Shown piece after piece: positions 1 through 7,248 of a stretch of DNA of 18,674 nt (positions are counted from its first letter, which is position 1; every line of letters begins with the position of its first letter). Position numbers and translations under genes: made by a program. Source of the stretch: an uncultured Eggerthellaceae bacterium (GTDB lineage: Bacteria > Actinomycetota > Coriobacteriia > Coriobacteriales > Eggerthellaceae); the NCBI GenBank assembly GCA_934630485.1, contig CAKTWD010000021.1:1-18674 (forward strand), in the 5' to 3' direction. The notes beneath the pieces were generated by a model. That model searched no databases, was not told the origin of the DNA, and saw only the letters and a list, made by a program, of their open reading frames with translations.

Positions 1-906
1 GAGTGGAACATGCTCGACCACTTCAACGAGTTCGGCCTTGATGAGACCATCAAGAACGCCATGTTCCGCAACCCCAACACCCAGCACTGCGGCCCCGAGG
101 GTCAGGGCGACATCTTCCATGTGAACTGCGCATCTTACCTGGGCCCGAACCACTGGTACGACGAGGGCGACGAGCGCTTCCATCCTGAGAACATCATTAT
201 GGACTCCCGCGAGGCCAACATCATGTGGATCATCTCCCATGAGACCGGCGAGGTTGTCTGGCAGGTCGGCCCCGACTTCACCAAGACCTCGGAGCTACGT
301 CTGTTCGGCACCATCGTCGGCCCGCACTTCACTCACATGATCCCCAAGGGTCTGCCGGGCGAGGGCAACATCATGCTGTACGACAACGGTGGTTGGGCTG
401 GCTACGGCGCACCGAGCCAGACTTCCAAGACCGGTCTGAAGGTTACCCGTCGCGATGGTTCTCGCGTCGTCGAGTTCAACCCGACCAACCTTGAGATCGT
501 TTGGGAGTGCACCGGCGAGCCGCTGCCCGTCGCTGCTGGCTTCAACTACAACACCAACTACTTCTACAGCCCGCTGACCTCTGCTGCTCAGCGTATGCCC
601 AACGGTAACACGGTTATCACCGAGGGCTGCAGCGGCATCGTTCGCGAGTACACCGCTGACAAGAAGCTGGTTTGGGAGTACGTTGCTCCGCGCGGTCTGT
701 TCCTGTATCGCGCTTATCGTATCCCGTACGAGTGGGTTCCCCAGATCGAGAAGCCCGAGGAGATCGAGATTCCTCGCATGAACGTGGACGAGTTCCACAT
801 CGGCGACGTCGATCCCAACAACTGGGATGAGGGCGCACGCGACGTCGAGGGCGCTCATGCGTTTGATACCCATGTCGCAGCCTGCGTTACCGGTCTGGAC
901 GAGTAG
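1..906 (+). CDS. Arylsulfotransferase (ASST)-family beta-propeller protein, 3' part
   Basis: The frame is open from base 1, so the start lies upstream and only the last 301 residues are seen. Sequence shows repeated propeller-type strands with motifs typical of the ASST families: GNIMLYDNGG around residue 121-130, then SAAQRMPNGNTVITEG followed by VREYTADKKLVWEY near residue 197-226. ASST enzymes move sulfate from one phenol to another by way of a histidine intermediate, and most are exported. Proteins of this family are numerous in Eggerthellaceae, where many are annotated only by homology. The signal peptide and N-terminal domain are outside the window, so export and catalytic competence cannot be judged. 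The substrate is unknown. The gene ends with TAG and is followed by a hairpin at 947-978. Confidence 0.82.
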   Translation, partial: EWNMLDHFNEFGLDETIKNAMFRNPNTQHCGPEGQGDIFHVNCASYLGPNHWYDEGDERFHPENIIMDSREANIMWIISHETGEVVWQVGPDFTKTSELRLFGTIVGPHFTHMIPKGLPGEGNIMLYDNGGWAGYGAPSQTSKTGLKVTRRDGSRVVEFNPTNLEIVWECTGEPLPVAAGFNYNTNYFYSPLTSAAQRMPNGNTVITEGCSGIVREYTADKKLVWEYVAPRGLFLYRAYRIPYEWVPQIEKPEEIEIPRMNVDEFHIGDVDPNNWDEGARDVEGAHAFDTHVAACVTGLDE

Positions 907-946
907 TCCGCGCATAACGCAAACACGCTCCAACGCGTGATCTTTC

Positions 947-978
947 GAATGCCGATCGGATTTTTCCGGTCGGCATTC
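947..978 (+). terminator. Hairpin downstream of the ASST-family gene
   Basis: A 13-bp stem (GAATGCCGATCGG with CCGGTCGGCATTC, one wobble pair) with a 6-nt, T-rich loop begins 40 bases after the stop codon. No clear T-tract follows on either strand, so termination is likely but may be inefficient. Confidence 0.5.
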
Positions 979-1029
979 GTGCGTCTGGGGCCAACCGAGC
1001 GCCTTCGCCGGTGCTTCGGGCCTTGCGTG

Positions 1030-1062
1030 AAAAAGAAGGCCGACTCGCTTGAGCCGGCCTTC
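1030..1062 (-). terminator. Rho-independent terminator of the DsbA-like gene
   Basis: GAAGGCCG (1035-1042) pairs with CGGCCTTC (1055-1062). Read on the minus strand, the stem is followed directly by a T-tract (the complement of the A-run at 1030-1034). It lies about 40 bases beyond the minus-strand stop, in the convergent gap with the ASST-family gene. Confidence 0.7.
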
Positions 1063-1099
1063 GTGCTTCTTGTTTATTGCTGCATGTTGAAGTGCTGGG

Positions 1100-2005
1100 T
1101 TACAGCGCCAGGCACTCGCCCGTTGCGGGATTGCAGAACGACAGGGGCTTTGCCTTTACGAAGTAGCTGCTGCCGCCATCGACCTTCTCGAAGGTGCCCA
1201 TGGCAAGCAGGTCGTCAACGCAGGCGGCAAGCTGCTCGTCGGTGAGGTCGAACAGAACCTGGATCTCGCGAGCCATGACCTTGCCGTAGGTCGAAACGAA
1301 CTTCACTGCGGTGTCAAGCGAATACTCGGGTGTTTCAAGGACGATCTCGCCGTCGGTGAGCTCGGCAATGGCGCTCTTGAAGAAGGCGAACTCGCTGTAG
1401 CCCGTTGCCGACTTCTCGGCCTTTCCGTACGTGACGTTGTAAGTGGGGTAGGTGCGCACCTGATGCTGACTGGACGTGATGAGGTCGGCGGAGTACAGCT
1501 CCTCGGCGGTGCCGTCGGTCATGTCCTTCTTGAAGCGCTCGAGGTCGACGGGGAATTCCGCGGCCAACTGGGCAAGGTCGTCAATCGTGACCAGGGTGCG
1601 GCCTTCGGCGTAACGGGCCTCGCGCATACGGCGCAGGAACTTTTCGGAAGCCTCGCGGTTCTGGATGTGCATGGCCTTGTAGGCAAGGCACATGGGAACG
1701 GACGTGATGTCGTTCATGCCCAGCTTGTCGACGGCTTCGAAATCGATGGGCACGCCGGTGCGGTTGGCGGCCTTCTTGATGCCCTGCGACATCTGCTCCT
1801 TGAACTGGATGAATCGTGCGTCAGCGTGCTCGTCGCGACCGACGATGTCGCGCACGTCGCCAATGAGCATGCCCAGGATGGTGACGATCTCGACCTTGTC
1901 GCCAAGCAGGTACTCGATCTTGCGCATGGCAGGTTCCATGCCGTAGCACCACGTGCACAGCGGGTCGGTGTACTGGATGATCTTGATTTTCTGGTCTGCA
2001 GCCAT
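1100..2005 (-). CDS. DsbA-family dithiol oxidoreductase-like protein with C-terminal extension
   Basis: This 301-residue protein opens with a thioredoxin-fold strand and a CTWC active-site motif at residues 17-20. A helical insertion follows, then a cis-proline loop (TYPTY, near residue 187). That order is typical of the DsbA/FrnE/SpxH-like cytosolic group. There is no signal peptide, so it is probably cytoplasmic, unlike classical DsbA. It is longer than the usual 200-230 residues. The last 60 residues look like a small helical or winged domain and end in a second cysteine pair (C291 and C298). The start is supported by an AGAGGGGA ribosome-binding site just upstream. It is monocistronic and divergent from the YigZ-family gene. 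Whether it acts as an oxidase, isomerase or adaptor cannot be decided from the sequence. Confidence 0.82.
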   Translation of the reverse strand: MAADQKIKIIQYTDPLCTWCYGMEPAMRKIEYLLGDKVEIVTILGMLIGDVRDIVGRDEHADARFIQFKEQMSQGIKKAANRTGVPIDFEAVDKLGMNDITSVPMCLAYKAMHIQNREASEKFLRRMREARYAEGRTLVTIDDLAQLAAEFPVDLERFKKDMTDGTAEELYSADLITSSQHQVRTYPTYNVTYGKAEKSATGYSEFAFFKSAIAELTDGEIVLETPEYSLDTAVKFVSTYGKVMAREIQVLFDLTDEQLAACVDDLLAMGTFEKVDGGSSYFVKAKPLSFCNPATGECLAL

Positions 2006-2117
2006 GAATATCCCCTCTGAGTAGTGTTTTACCAGCGAAACGATATCACGAACGGCGGTTCAGCGGCAATGACGCGTTGGCAACGTGTCAGAGCATTCGG
2101 CATGGTAAAGTGGGGAC

Positions 2118-2756
2118 ATGGATTCTTACCAAACAATAACCGGCTCCTCTCAGGGCGAATACGAAGAGAAGAAAAGCCGCTTCATCGCGTATCTCTCTCA
2201 CGTGGAAACCGAAGAAGAGGCGCTGACCTTCATTGCCAACGTGAAAGCTCAGCATCCCATGGCGCGCCATCATGTGTACGCGTATGCCCTGCGTGCCGAG
2301 AACCGTGTGCGCTATTCCGACGACGGCGAGCCGCAAAAGACGGCCGGCCTGCCCACGCTTTCAGTGCTTCAGCACGCCGAGCTGGTTGACGTTGCGTGCG
2401 TGGTGGTGCGCTACTTCGGCGGCACACTTCTTGGCACGGGCGGGTTGGTTCGCGCTTACACCAAGGCAACGCAGAATGCGGTGGTGTTGGCGCGCACGGC
2501 GTCGTTCGCGCCTTGCTGCGATGTGGTCATCTGCGTCGATTACCCGTTGTATGAGAAGCTGTCCTACGTGCTGAAAACCCGCGGCGTTCCCGTTATAGAC
2601 ACGGAGTTCTCGTCAGACGTCACCATCACGGTGCGCGTTCTGGCCGAAACCGTTGACGGTCTTGTCCGCATGGTCCGCGAATGCTGTCAAGGACGAGAAG
2701 AGCTGCTCGTTGGCGACAAGCAGCTCCAATTGATTGAGAATCTGGCGAAGCAGTAA
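2118..2756 (+). CDS. yigZ: YigZ/IMPACT-family protein
   Basis: This 212-residue protein carries the full UPF0029 (Impact) signature: ARHHVYAYALR, then RYSDDGEPQKTAGLP, then VVVRYFGGTLLGTGGLVRAY, within about residues 45-125. A DUF1949-like C-terminal domain follows. Length and domain order match the bacterial YigZ family. Eukaryotic IMPACT modulates GCN2, while the bacterial role is uncertain (translation-related or ligand-binding). The start has GGGGA about 5 bases upstream. It is a single gene, divergent from the DsbA-like gene and convergent with the LysR gene, with a terminator immediately after the stop. Confidence 0.93.
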   Translation: MDSYQTITGSSQGEYEEKKSRFIAYLSHVETEEEALTFIANVKAQHPMARHHVYAYALRAENRVRYSDDGEPQKTAGLPTLSVLQHAELVDVACVVVRYFGGTLLGTGGLVRAYTKATQNAVVLARTASFAPCCDVVICVDYPLYEKLSYVLKTRGVPVIDTEFSSDVTITVRVLAETVDGLVRMVRECCQGREELLVGDKQLQLIENLAKQ

Positions 2757-2765
2757 GTTCGCGTT

Positions 2766-2792
2766 GTCGTCCGACACGGGCGGCTTTTCTTG
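2766..2792 (+). terminator. Terminator of the YigZ-family gene
   Basis: A 7-bp stem with two wobble pairs (2766-2772 with 2778-2784) and a GACAC loop is followed by TTTTCTTG. It ends exactly where the convergent LysR coding region stops. Confidence 0.65.
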
Positions 2793-3734
2793 TTAGTCGA
2801 ACGTGGGCGCCTCGGCGGTCGATTCAACCGTGGGGTTGTCGTCGATTACCTGATGAAGCATATCGATGTAATCCAACAGGAGTTTGCTGGGCCTGCGGCC
2901 GTTGTGCATGATGTAGCCCACGCGCATGGTCTCGTCGACGTCCAGCGGAATGGCCACGATGCCGCTGTGCATTTCGGCGGAAAGAACGCCCGTCGAGATG
3001 GTGTAGCCGTTGAAGCTGGTCAGAAGGTTGGTGAGCGTGCCGCGGTCGGAGAATCGGATGTTGCGGTCATGCGGCAGGTAGCCAAGCGGCTCTTCCGAGT
3101 AATAGAACGAATTAGTGGTTCCCTGCTCGAACGAGTAGCGGGGGTAGGGCGCCAAGTCCTCGGGCTTCAGTAATTTCTTCTGCGAAAGCGGGTGATGGTC
3201 GCCCACGAAGACGTGCGCCTGCGCGTCGAACAGCGGGTAGAAGGTGACGTCCGCATCGCGAAACGCCTTCGACAGCACGCGCTCGTTGAAGTCGTCCAGG
3301 TACAGCACGCCGATCTCGCTGCGGAAGGTGCGCACGTCGTCGATGATCTGGCCGGTTGCGCACTCGCGCAGCACGAAATCGTACACCTCGTGAGCGCACT
3401 TCTCGGCGATGTTGATGAACGCCTGCAGGCTGAAGTAGTAATGCTGCGTCGAGACGGACAGGCGCACCTGAGAGTCCTTGCCGGTGGCGTAGCGCGATTC
3501 CAGCATATCGGCCTGCTCGACAACCTGACGCGCGTAGCCAAGCAGTTCGGTGCCGTCATTGGTTAGCGTGACGCCGCGGTTCGAACGTGTGAAAATCGTG
3601 ATGCCAAGCTCGTGTTCCAAGTCTTTGATCGCGGTCGAGAGGTTCGATTGCGAGACGTACATGTTCTGGGCTGCGGCGTTGATTGACCCCTGCTCGGAGA
3701 TGGCAATGAGGTATCTGAGCTGCTGTAACGTCAT
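2793..3734 (-). CDS. LysR-type transcriptional regulator
   Basis: This 313-residue protein has the standard LysR layout. An N-terminal winged helix-turn-helix covers residues 1-60 (LRYLIAISEQGSINAAAQNM, then SQSNLSTAIKDLEHELG and FTRSNRGVTLT). A linker helix and a two-lobed effector-binding domain follow from about residue 90. The effector domain carries QHYYF, a TGQIIDDV segment, DHHPLS, the YSFEQG segment and a LLTSFNGYTISTGVL segment. The same landmarks recur in the stand-alone protein at 5393-6046. An AAGGA ribosome-binding site lies about 9 bases ahead of the start. The gene is divergent from the CoA ligase gene, the usual arrangement when a LysR protein controls the neighbouring operon, so control of the 4017-9354 cluster is the natural inference. 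The effector is unknown. Confidence 0.93.
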   Translation of the reverse strand: MTLQQLRYLIAISEQGSINAAAQNMYVSQSNLSTAIKDLEHELGITIFTRSNRGVTLTNDGTELLGYARQVVEQADMLESRYATGKDSQVRLSVSTQHYYFSLQAFINIAEKCAHEVYDFVLRECATGQIIDDVRTFRSEIGVLYLDDFNERVLSKAFRDADVTFYPLFDAQAHVFVGDHHPLSQKKLLKPEDLAPYPRYSFEQGTTNSFYYSEEPLGYLPHDRNIRFSDRGTLTNLLTSFNGYTISTGVLSAEMHSGIVAIPLDVDETMRVGYIMHNGRRPSKLLLDYIDMLHQVIDDNPTVESTAEAPTFD

Positions 3735-4016
3735 ATCATTGGTTCCTTTTCAGCATGGTGAAAGCCTGGTATTCGATATCGTATATGGTATTAGATTATT
3801 AGCTGAATGGGGTTATCTGTTTTTCCGAATACTATATACCAAGATCCTGAATAGCCGTTCATCTTGTTCGAGAGGGCTAATAATGGTTTTATACATATGC
3901 GCTTTAGGATCTTTCGCTTCCTTTTGAACAGCGAATAAAAAACCGATCAGCGCACGGCAAAGTGCGTGGGGCGGGCTCGCTTGAAGCGATGCCCGTATAC
4001 GATGCAAGGAGTAAGA
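3735..4016. promoter_or_regulatory. AT-rich divergent regulatory region between LysR and CoA-ligase genes
   Basis: This 282-base gap is much more AT-rich than the flanking genes. It contains TGGTAT at 3767-3772 and again at 3786-3791, and ATACCA at 3836-3841. A 16-bp near-palindrome (TATTCGATATCGTATA) lies at 3770-3785, and GTATTCG (3769-3775) is inverted as CGAATAC (3826-3832). Such dispersed half-sites fit LysR-type operators. A TATACA-like element near 3890 could be a -10 box for the plus-strand operon, but no convincing -35 was found. A small hairpin (3972-3995) precedes the AAGGAG at 4006-4011. Assignment as operator is inference. Confidence 0.5.
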
Positions 4017-5360
4017 ATGGCCAAGAAGAACATTCCGTACGATCAGAAGTACTACGATCCCGAGATCGAGACCATGCCGCGTCCCGAGCTTGAGGCTATG
4101 CAGCTCGAGCGCTTGAAGGCAATGGTCAAGTACGCGTACGAGAACACTGTTTGGTACAAGCGCTCGTTCGACGAGGCCGGCGTGAAGCCCGAGGACATCC
4201 AAACCCTGGCTGACATCGCCAAGTTCCCGTTCGTCGACAAGGCAACCGAGCGTCAGACCCAGCACGTGGGCAGCTTCTTCGGCGAGATGTGCTCGGTTCC
4301 CGAGGAAGACGTCGTCTTCATGGCCACCTCTTCGGGTTCCACCGGCGTTCCTACCATCAGCCCCTTCACGCAGGAAGATTTCGACCTGTGGCAGTCCACC
4401 GAGGCCCGTTTGTTCTGGCAGGCTGGCATGCGCCCGAACGACCGCTACGTCCACGGCCTGAACTTCGCGCTGTACGTTGGCGGCCCCGACGTCATGGGCG
4501 CTCAGGAACTTGGTGCTTTGGCTATTTGGGTTGGCGCCGTTCCTTCCGACCGTCTGCTGTTCGTTTTGAAACAGTACCAGCCCACTGTTATTTGGACTTC
4601 GCCCTCTTACGCATGGACCCTGGGCGTTAAGGCCAAGGAGAAGGGCTTCGACCCCAAGACCGACTTCAACATCCACACTATCATCGTCGCCGGCGAGCCG
4701 GGCGGCTCCATCGCTTCCACGCGTGAGGCCATCGAGGACCTGTGGGGCGCCAAGGTCGTCGACTTCTTCGGTCTGTCCGACATCTATGGTGCTTGTGCCG
4801 CCATGTGCGAGGCGAAGGACGGCCTGCACATCGTCGAGGACCAGATTCTGGTCGAGACCGTCGATCCTGCCACCGGCGAGGTTCTCGAGCCGGGCAGCGT
4901 GGGCGAGCTTACTTACACCACGCTTATGAAGAAGGCCCGCCCGATGATCCGTTTCCGCACGGGCGACATCGGCTACGTTTCCACCGAGAAGTGCAGCTGC
5001 GGCCGCACCCATGCTCGCATCCACGTGACCGGCCGCAAGGACGAGATGTTCATCGTCGGCGCCGTGAACGTGTTCCCGTCCGACATCGAGTACGTCGTGC
5101 GCGGCTCCGAGGGTCTGACCGGCGAGTACTCCATCCGCGTGCATGATGAGAACTACACCACGCGCTACGAGGTTTCCGTCGAGCGCGCGTTTGGCAGCGA
5201 CGAGCCCTACGACAAGGTTTCCAAGCGCGTTGAGGCTGCGTTGAAGGCTCACTGCGGCGTTCGTCCCGCCAAGGTCATCGTTTACGATGCCGACGGTTTG
5301 GGCGTCTCGGCCGAGCATAAGGCCAAGCGCTTCATCGACGAGCGCGACAGCGCCAAATAG
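4017..5360 (+). CDS. Phenylacetate-CoA ligase (PaaK)-like AMP-forming ligase
   Basis: This 447-residue member of the ANL adenylate-forming superfamily would activate an aromatic or other carboxylic acid with ATP and CoA to the acyl-CoA plus AMP. Visible motifs are the phosphate loop TSSGSTGVPT (residues 104-113), AGEPGGS, FFGLSDIYG, the hinge-region RFRTGDIGY, CSCGRTHARI, GRKDEMFIVGAVNVFPSDIE, and a C-terminal lysine in EHKAKRFIDE. Order and length match the PaaK family (about 430-450 residues). The start at 4017 is preferred over an in-frame ATG at 3966 because AAGGAG lies at 4006-4011 and the family homology begins there. Only 32 bases separate it from the next gene, so they are probably co-transcribed. 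Its position beside a 2-oxoacid:ferredoxin oxidoreductase suggests arylacetate metabolism, but the substrate is not determined. Confidence 0.9.
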   Translation: MAKKNIPYDQKYYDPEIETMPRPELEAMQLERLKAMVKYAYENTVWYKRSFDEAGVKPEDIQTLADIAKFPFVDKATERQTQHVGSFFGEMCSVPEEDVVFMATSSGSTGVPTISPFTQEDFDLWQSTEARLFWQAGMRPNDRYVHGLNFALYVGGPDVMGAQELGALAIWVGAVPSDRLLFVLKQYQPTVIWTSPSYAWTLGVKAKEKGFDPKTDFNIHTIIVAGEPGGSIASTREAIEDLWGAKVVDFFGLSDIYGACAAMCEAKDGLHIVEDQILVETVDPATGEVLEPGSVGELTYTTLMKKARPMIRFRTGDIGYVSTEKCSCGRTHARIHVTGRKDEMFIVGAVNVFPSDIEYVVRGSEGLTGEYSIRVHDENYTTRYEVSVERAFGSDEPYDKVSKRVEAALKAHCGVRPAKVIVYDADGLGVSAEHKAKRFIDERDSAK

Positions 5361-5392
5361 AATCCTGCAACCTTCAGTAGCTAGGAGCTATC

Positions 5393-6046
5393 ATGACCAA
5401 CCAATTCGCAGTTTCCGGTCAGCATTACCTGTTCAATGTTCAGACGTTCGCAAGCACGGTTCTTTCTGTGGGCGGCGATGCCTATCAGTACGCGTTCCGC
5501 GACCGCACCACGCAGGGCGTTATCGATGACGTTGCCAACGGCGAGTCCGAGCTGGGCGTTCTTCTTGAGACCACCACGACGGCCGCCGATCTTGAGGCTG
5601 CTTTCGACAAGGCGGGCCTTCGCTTCGTCGAGCTTATCCAGTCCACGCCGCGCGTTGCACTGCCGGCAAGCCATCCCATGGTGAACGCCGACAAGCTCAC
5701 GCTTGAGCAGCTTGAGGACTATCCCTACATCTATTTCGAGCAGGGCGAGGATGCCCCCGCGTATTTCGCCGAGGAGGCTTTAGCTGACGAAGCACGCCGT
5801 AAGAGCATTGCCACCACCGACCGCGCGTCGCTTTCCGAGCTTATCGTTGCGCTGAACGGCTACACGGTGACCAGCGGCATTCTGGTCGGCGTGTCTGACG
5901 GCCCGGGCCTGACCACGGTTGCCCTTGACACCGATGTGAAGCTTCACCTTGGCTACGTCATTCGCAAGGACGCCGAGCTTTCGCCGATCGGCGCCAAGTT
6001 CGTCGACAAGCTTGAGAAGAACCTCGTCAAGTACGCGAAGTTTTAG
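5393..6046 (+). CDS. Stand-alone LysR-type effector-binding domain (no DNA-binding domain)
   Basis: The 217-residue product begins directly in a LysR effector domain: FAVSGQHYLFNVQTF near residues 5-19, QGVIDDVANGESELGVL, ASHPM, YPYIYFEQG, then LSELIVALNGYTVTSGIL. Each landmark matches the full-length LysR protein encoded at 2793-3734 (QHYYFSLQAF, GQIIDDV, DHHPLS, YSFEQG, FNGYTISTGVL). No helix-turn-helix is present, and the 32 bases upstream hold no remnant of one. The gene has its own ATG with AGGAG a few bases before it, so it does not look like a broken regulator. It may bind the pathway ligand, or bind the neighbouring LysR protein and alter its activity; both are inferences. There is no signal peptide, so it is presumably cytoplasmic. 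Confidence 0.88.
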   Translation: MTNQFAVSGQHYLFNVQTFASTVLSVGGDAYQYAFRDRTTQGVIDDVANGESELGVLLETTTTAADLEAAFDKAGLRFVELIQSTPRVALPASHPMVNADKLTLEQLEDYPYIYFEQGEDAPAYFAEEALADEARRKSIATTDRASLSELIVALNGYTVTSGILVGVSDGPGLTTVALDTDVKLHLGYVIRKDAELSPIGAKFVDKLEKNLVKYAKF

Positions 6047-6138
6047 ACGCCGAGCGACAGCGTCCAGGTCTATAAAGTCGGTGCTCGTTTAAACAGTCGT
6101 AACAACCACACTCCGCTTTCTCTCCCCTCCCGATGCTT

Positions 6139-6156
6139 TGGCTATACTGTTAGCCA
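6139..6156 (+). promoter_or_regulatory. Candidate promoter with overlapping inverted repeat ahead of the oxidoreductase genes
   Basis: TATACT at 6143-6148 matches the -10 consensus at five of six positions and would start transcription about 25 bases before the coding start at 6179. It sits inside the inverted repeat TGGCTA-N6-TAGCCA (6139-6156), which could let a repressor block it. No good -35 box was found, so activation or a weak promoter is possible. Confidence 0.4.
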
Positions 6157-6178
6157 CGTTATCGAGAGGGGATTTTTC

Positions 6179-7120
6179 ATGACCGAGGTTCTATGGCACG
6201 GCCGCGGTGGGCAAGGCGCGTTCACGGCAGCGCGCTTGCTGGGTGCTGCCGCATCGATCGACGATGCTGCATATGCCCTGGCGTTCCCGTCGTTCGGTCC
6301 CGAACGCCGTGGCGCTCCCATGCGCGCATTCACCAAGATCAGCGCGTCGCCTATTGGCGACCGAAGCGCTATCAAGCAGGCTGATTTCGTTATCTACCTT
6401 GACGAGACTCTGATGGCTGCTGGCTACGACGCTGAGCTTGCCCAGGGCGGCATGGTCCTGGTGAACGCTGCAAGCGTTCCCGCATGCGCCAAGGGCGACA
6501 GCCGCGTGAGGGCCATCGACGCCAATGCTATCTCGACCGAGATTCTTGGTCGGCCCATTCCCAACACGGTGTTTTTGGGTGTCCTTGCTGAATTGGGCGT
6601 GCTGCCCGTGCAGAACGTGAAGCGCGCGATTGAACTGTACATGCCCGCGAAGTTGCACGACGCGAACAAGAAGATCGTCGACGTTGCCGCCGTTTCGTTT
6701 GCTGCTTGCCCAAGCGGTGCCGATGCTGTTGATGGCGGAGGGGTGGTGGGTAGCGGAGGGGGCGCTTCCCGCATTGACGACGAGTTCGTGCGTCCTGAGT
6801 GCATCATCCCTTCTATTCAACATGACGAACTTGGTCCTGCACAGTTCGCCCGCAGCACGTGTTTTGCCGGCGGCCACTTGGTTGAGAAGAATGCGGGTTG
6901 GCGAAACGATCGCCCCGTGATCGATCGTCAGAAATGCGTTGGCTGCCTGCAGTGCTATTTGTATTGTCCCGATGGGGCTATCTTCAAGGTGTCCGCTGTC
7001 GAAGGTTCGAAGAACCCGTTCACCGTGGCAGTCGACTACGACTTCTGCAAGGGATGCGGTATGTGCGTCCGCGCATGCAAGTTCGACGCCATTCGCATGG
7101 AGCAGGAGGTGCAAGCCTAA
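6179..7120 (+). CDS. porG: 2-oxoacid:ferredoxin oxidoreductase, fused gamma and delta subunits
   Basis: This 313-residue fusion has a gamma domain at about residues 1-185, with GRGGQGAFTAARLLG at 8-22 and FGPERRGAP near 40. A glycine-rich linker follows around residues 188-215. The C-terminal delta domain resembles a ferredoxin with two [4Fe-4S] motifs: C253, C256, C259, C263 and C290, C293, C296, C300. In many archaea and bacteria these are separate proteins. The delta domain passes electrons from the thiamine-dependent catalytic subunits to ferredoxin. The start has GAGAGGGGA ahead of it. The stop overlaps the next ATG (TAATG). The gene order gamma-delta, alpha, beta matches classical four-subunit pyruvate or 2-ketoisovalerate enzymes; the substrate is not decided by sequence. 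Confidence 0.9.
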   Translation: MTEVLWHGRGGQGAFTAARLLGAAASIDDAAYALAFPSFGPERRGAPMRAFTKISASPIGDRSAIKQADFVIYLDETLMAAGYDAELAQGGMVLVNAASVPACAKGDSRVRAIDANAISTEILGRPIPNTVFLGVLAELGVLPVQNVKRAIELYMPAKLHDANKKIVDVAAVSFAACPSGADAVDGGGVVGSGGGASRIDDEFVRPECIIPSIQHDELGPAQFARSTCFAGGHLVEKNAGWRNDRPVIDRQKCVGCLQCYLYCPDGAIFKVSAVEGSKNPFTVAVDYDFCKGCGMCVRACKFDAIRMEQEVQA

Positions 7121-7158
7121 TGAAACGATTCCTTTCTGGTGACGAAGCCGACGCCGAG
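7106..7158 (+). repeat. Direct repeat, copy 1 (gamma-delta/alpha gene junction)
   Basis: The 53 bases spanning the end of the fused gamma-delta gene and the start of the mini-ORF match 7234-7286 with three mismatches, at an offset of 128 bases. Both copies contain the same GAGGTG ribosome-binding site and TAATG stop-start overlap. Confidence 0.9.
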
Positions 7159-7248
7159 CGCGCTTTCGCGAAAGCGCAGCGACAGCGTCCCATGCTTTTG
7201 GAAGCGAGGGCTTCGTCTTCTTTCGTTCTTAGCGAGGTGCAAGCCTAA
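7120..7248 (+). CDS. 42-codon mini-ORF produced by the junction duplication
   Basis: This reading frame starts with the same ten residues as the alpha subunit (MKRFLSGDEA) and ends with the same four as the gamma-delta fusion (EVQA), followed by TAATG into the alpha gene. It is therefore a product of duplication of the gene boundary, not a conserved family. Overlapping stop and start codons on both sides mean ribosomes could pass gamma-delta, mini-ORF and alpha in turn, so translation is plausible. The internal residues AFAKAQRQRP are encoded partly by the 18-bp palindrome. It may be a non-functional linker that preserves coupling. No function is claimed. Confidence 0.4.
   Translation: MKRFLSGDEADAERAFAKAQRQRPMLLEARASSSFVLSEVQA
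7160..7177. repeat. 18-bp perfect palindrome within the duplicated junction
   Basis: GCGCTTTCGCGAAAGCGC is self-complementary over all 18 bases. It lies inside a wider stem formed by GACGAAGCC (7141-7149) and GGCTTCGTC (7209-7217), a perfect 9-bp inverted repeat. The stretch 7141-7217 therefore resembles a small folded insertion element or REP-like unit, though only one example is seen here. Confidence 0.85.

Noticed and set aside
2071..2117. Promoter TTGGCA (2077-2082) for the YigZ-family gene
   Set aside because: The -35-like hexamer is good, but no acceptable -10 at 16-18 bases was found; a TAAAGT at 2106 would leave no leader for the ribosome-binding site.
3813..5318. Long minus-strand open frame opposite the CoA ligase gene
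   Set aside because: It mirrors the codon pattern of the ligase gene, has low-complexity composition and no recognisable domain, while the plus strand has full family motifs.
6191..7114. 307-codon minus-strand frame opposite the gamma-delta gene
   Set aside because: Shadow of a gene with two complete [4Fe-4S] motifs.
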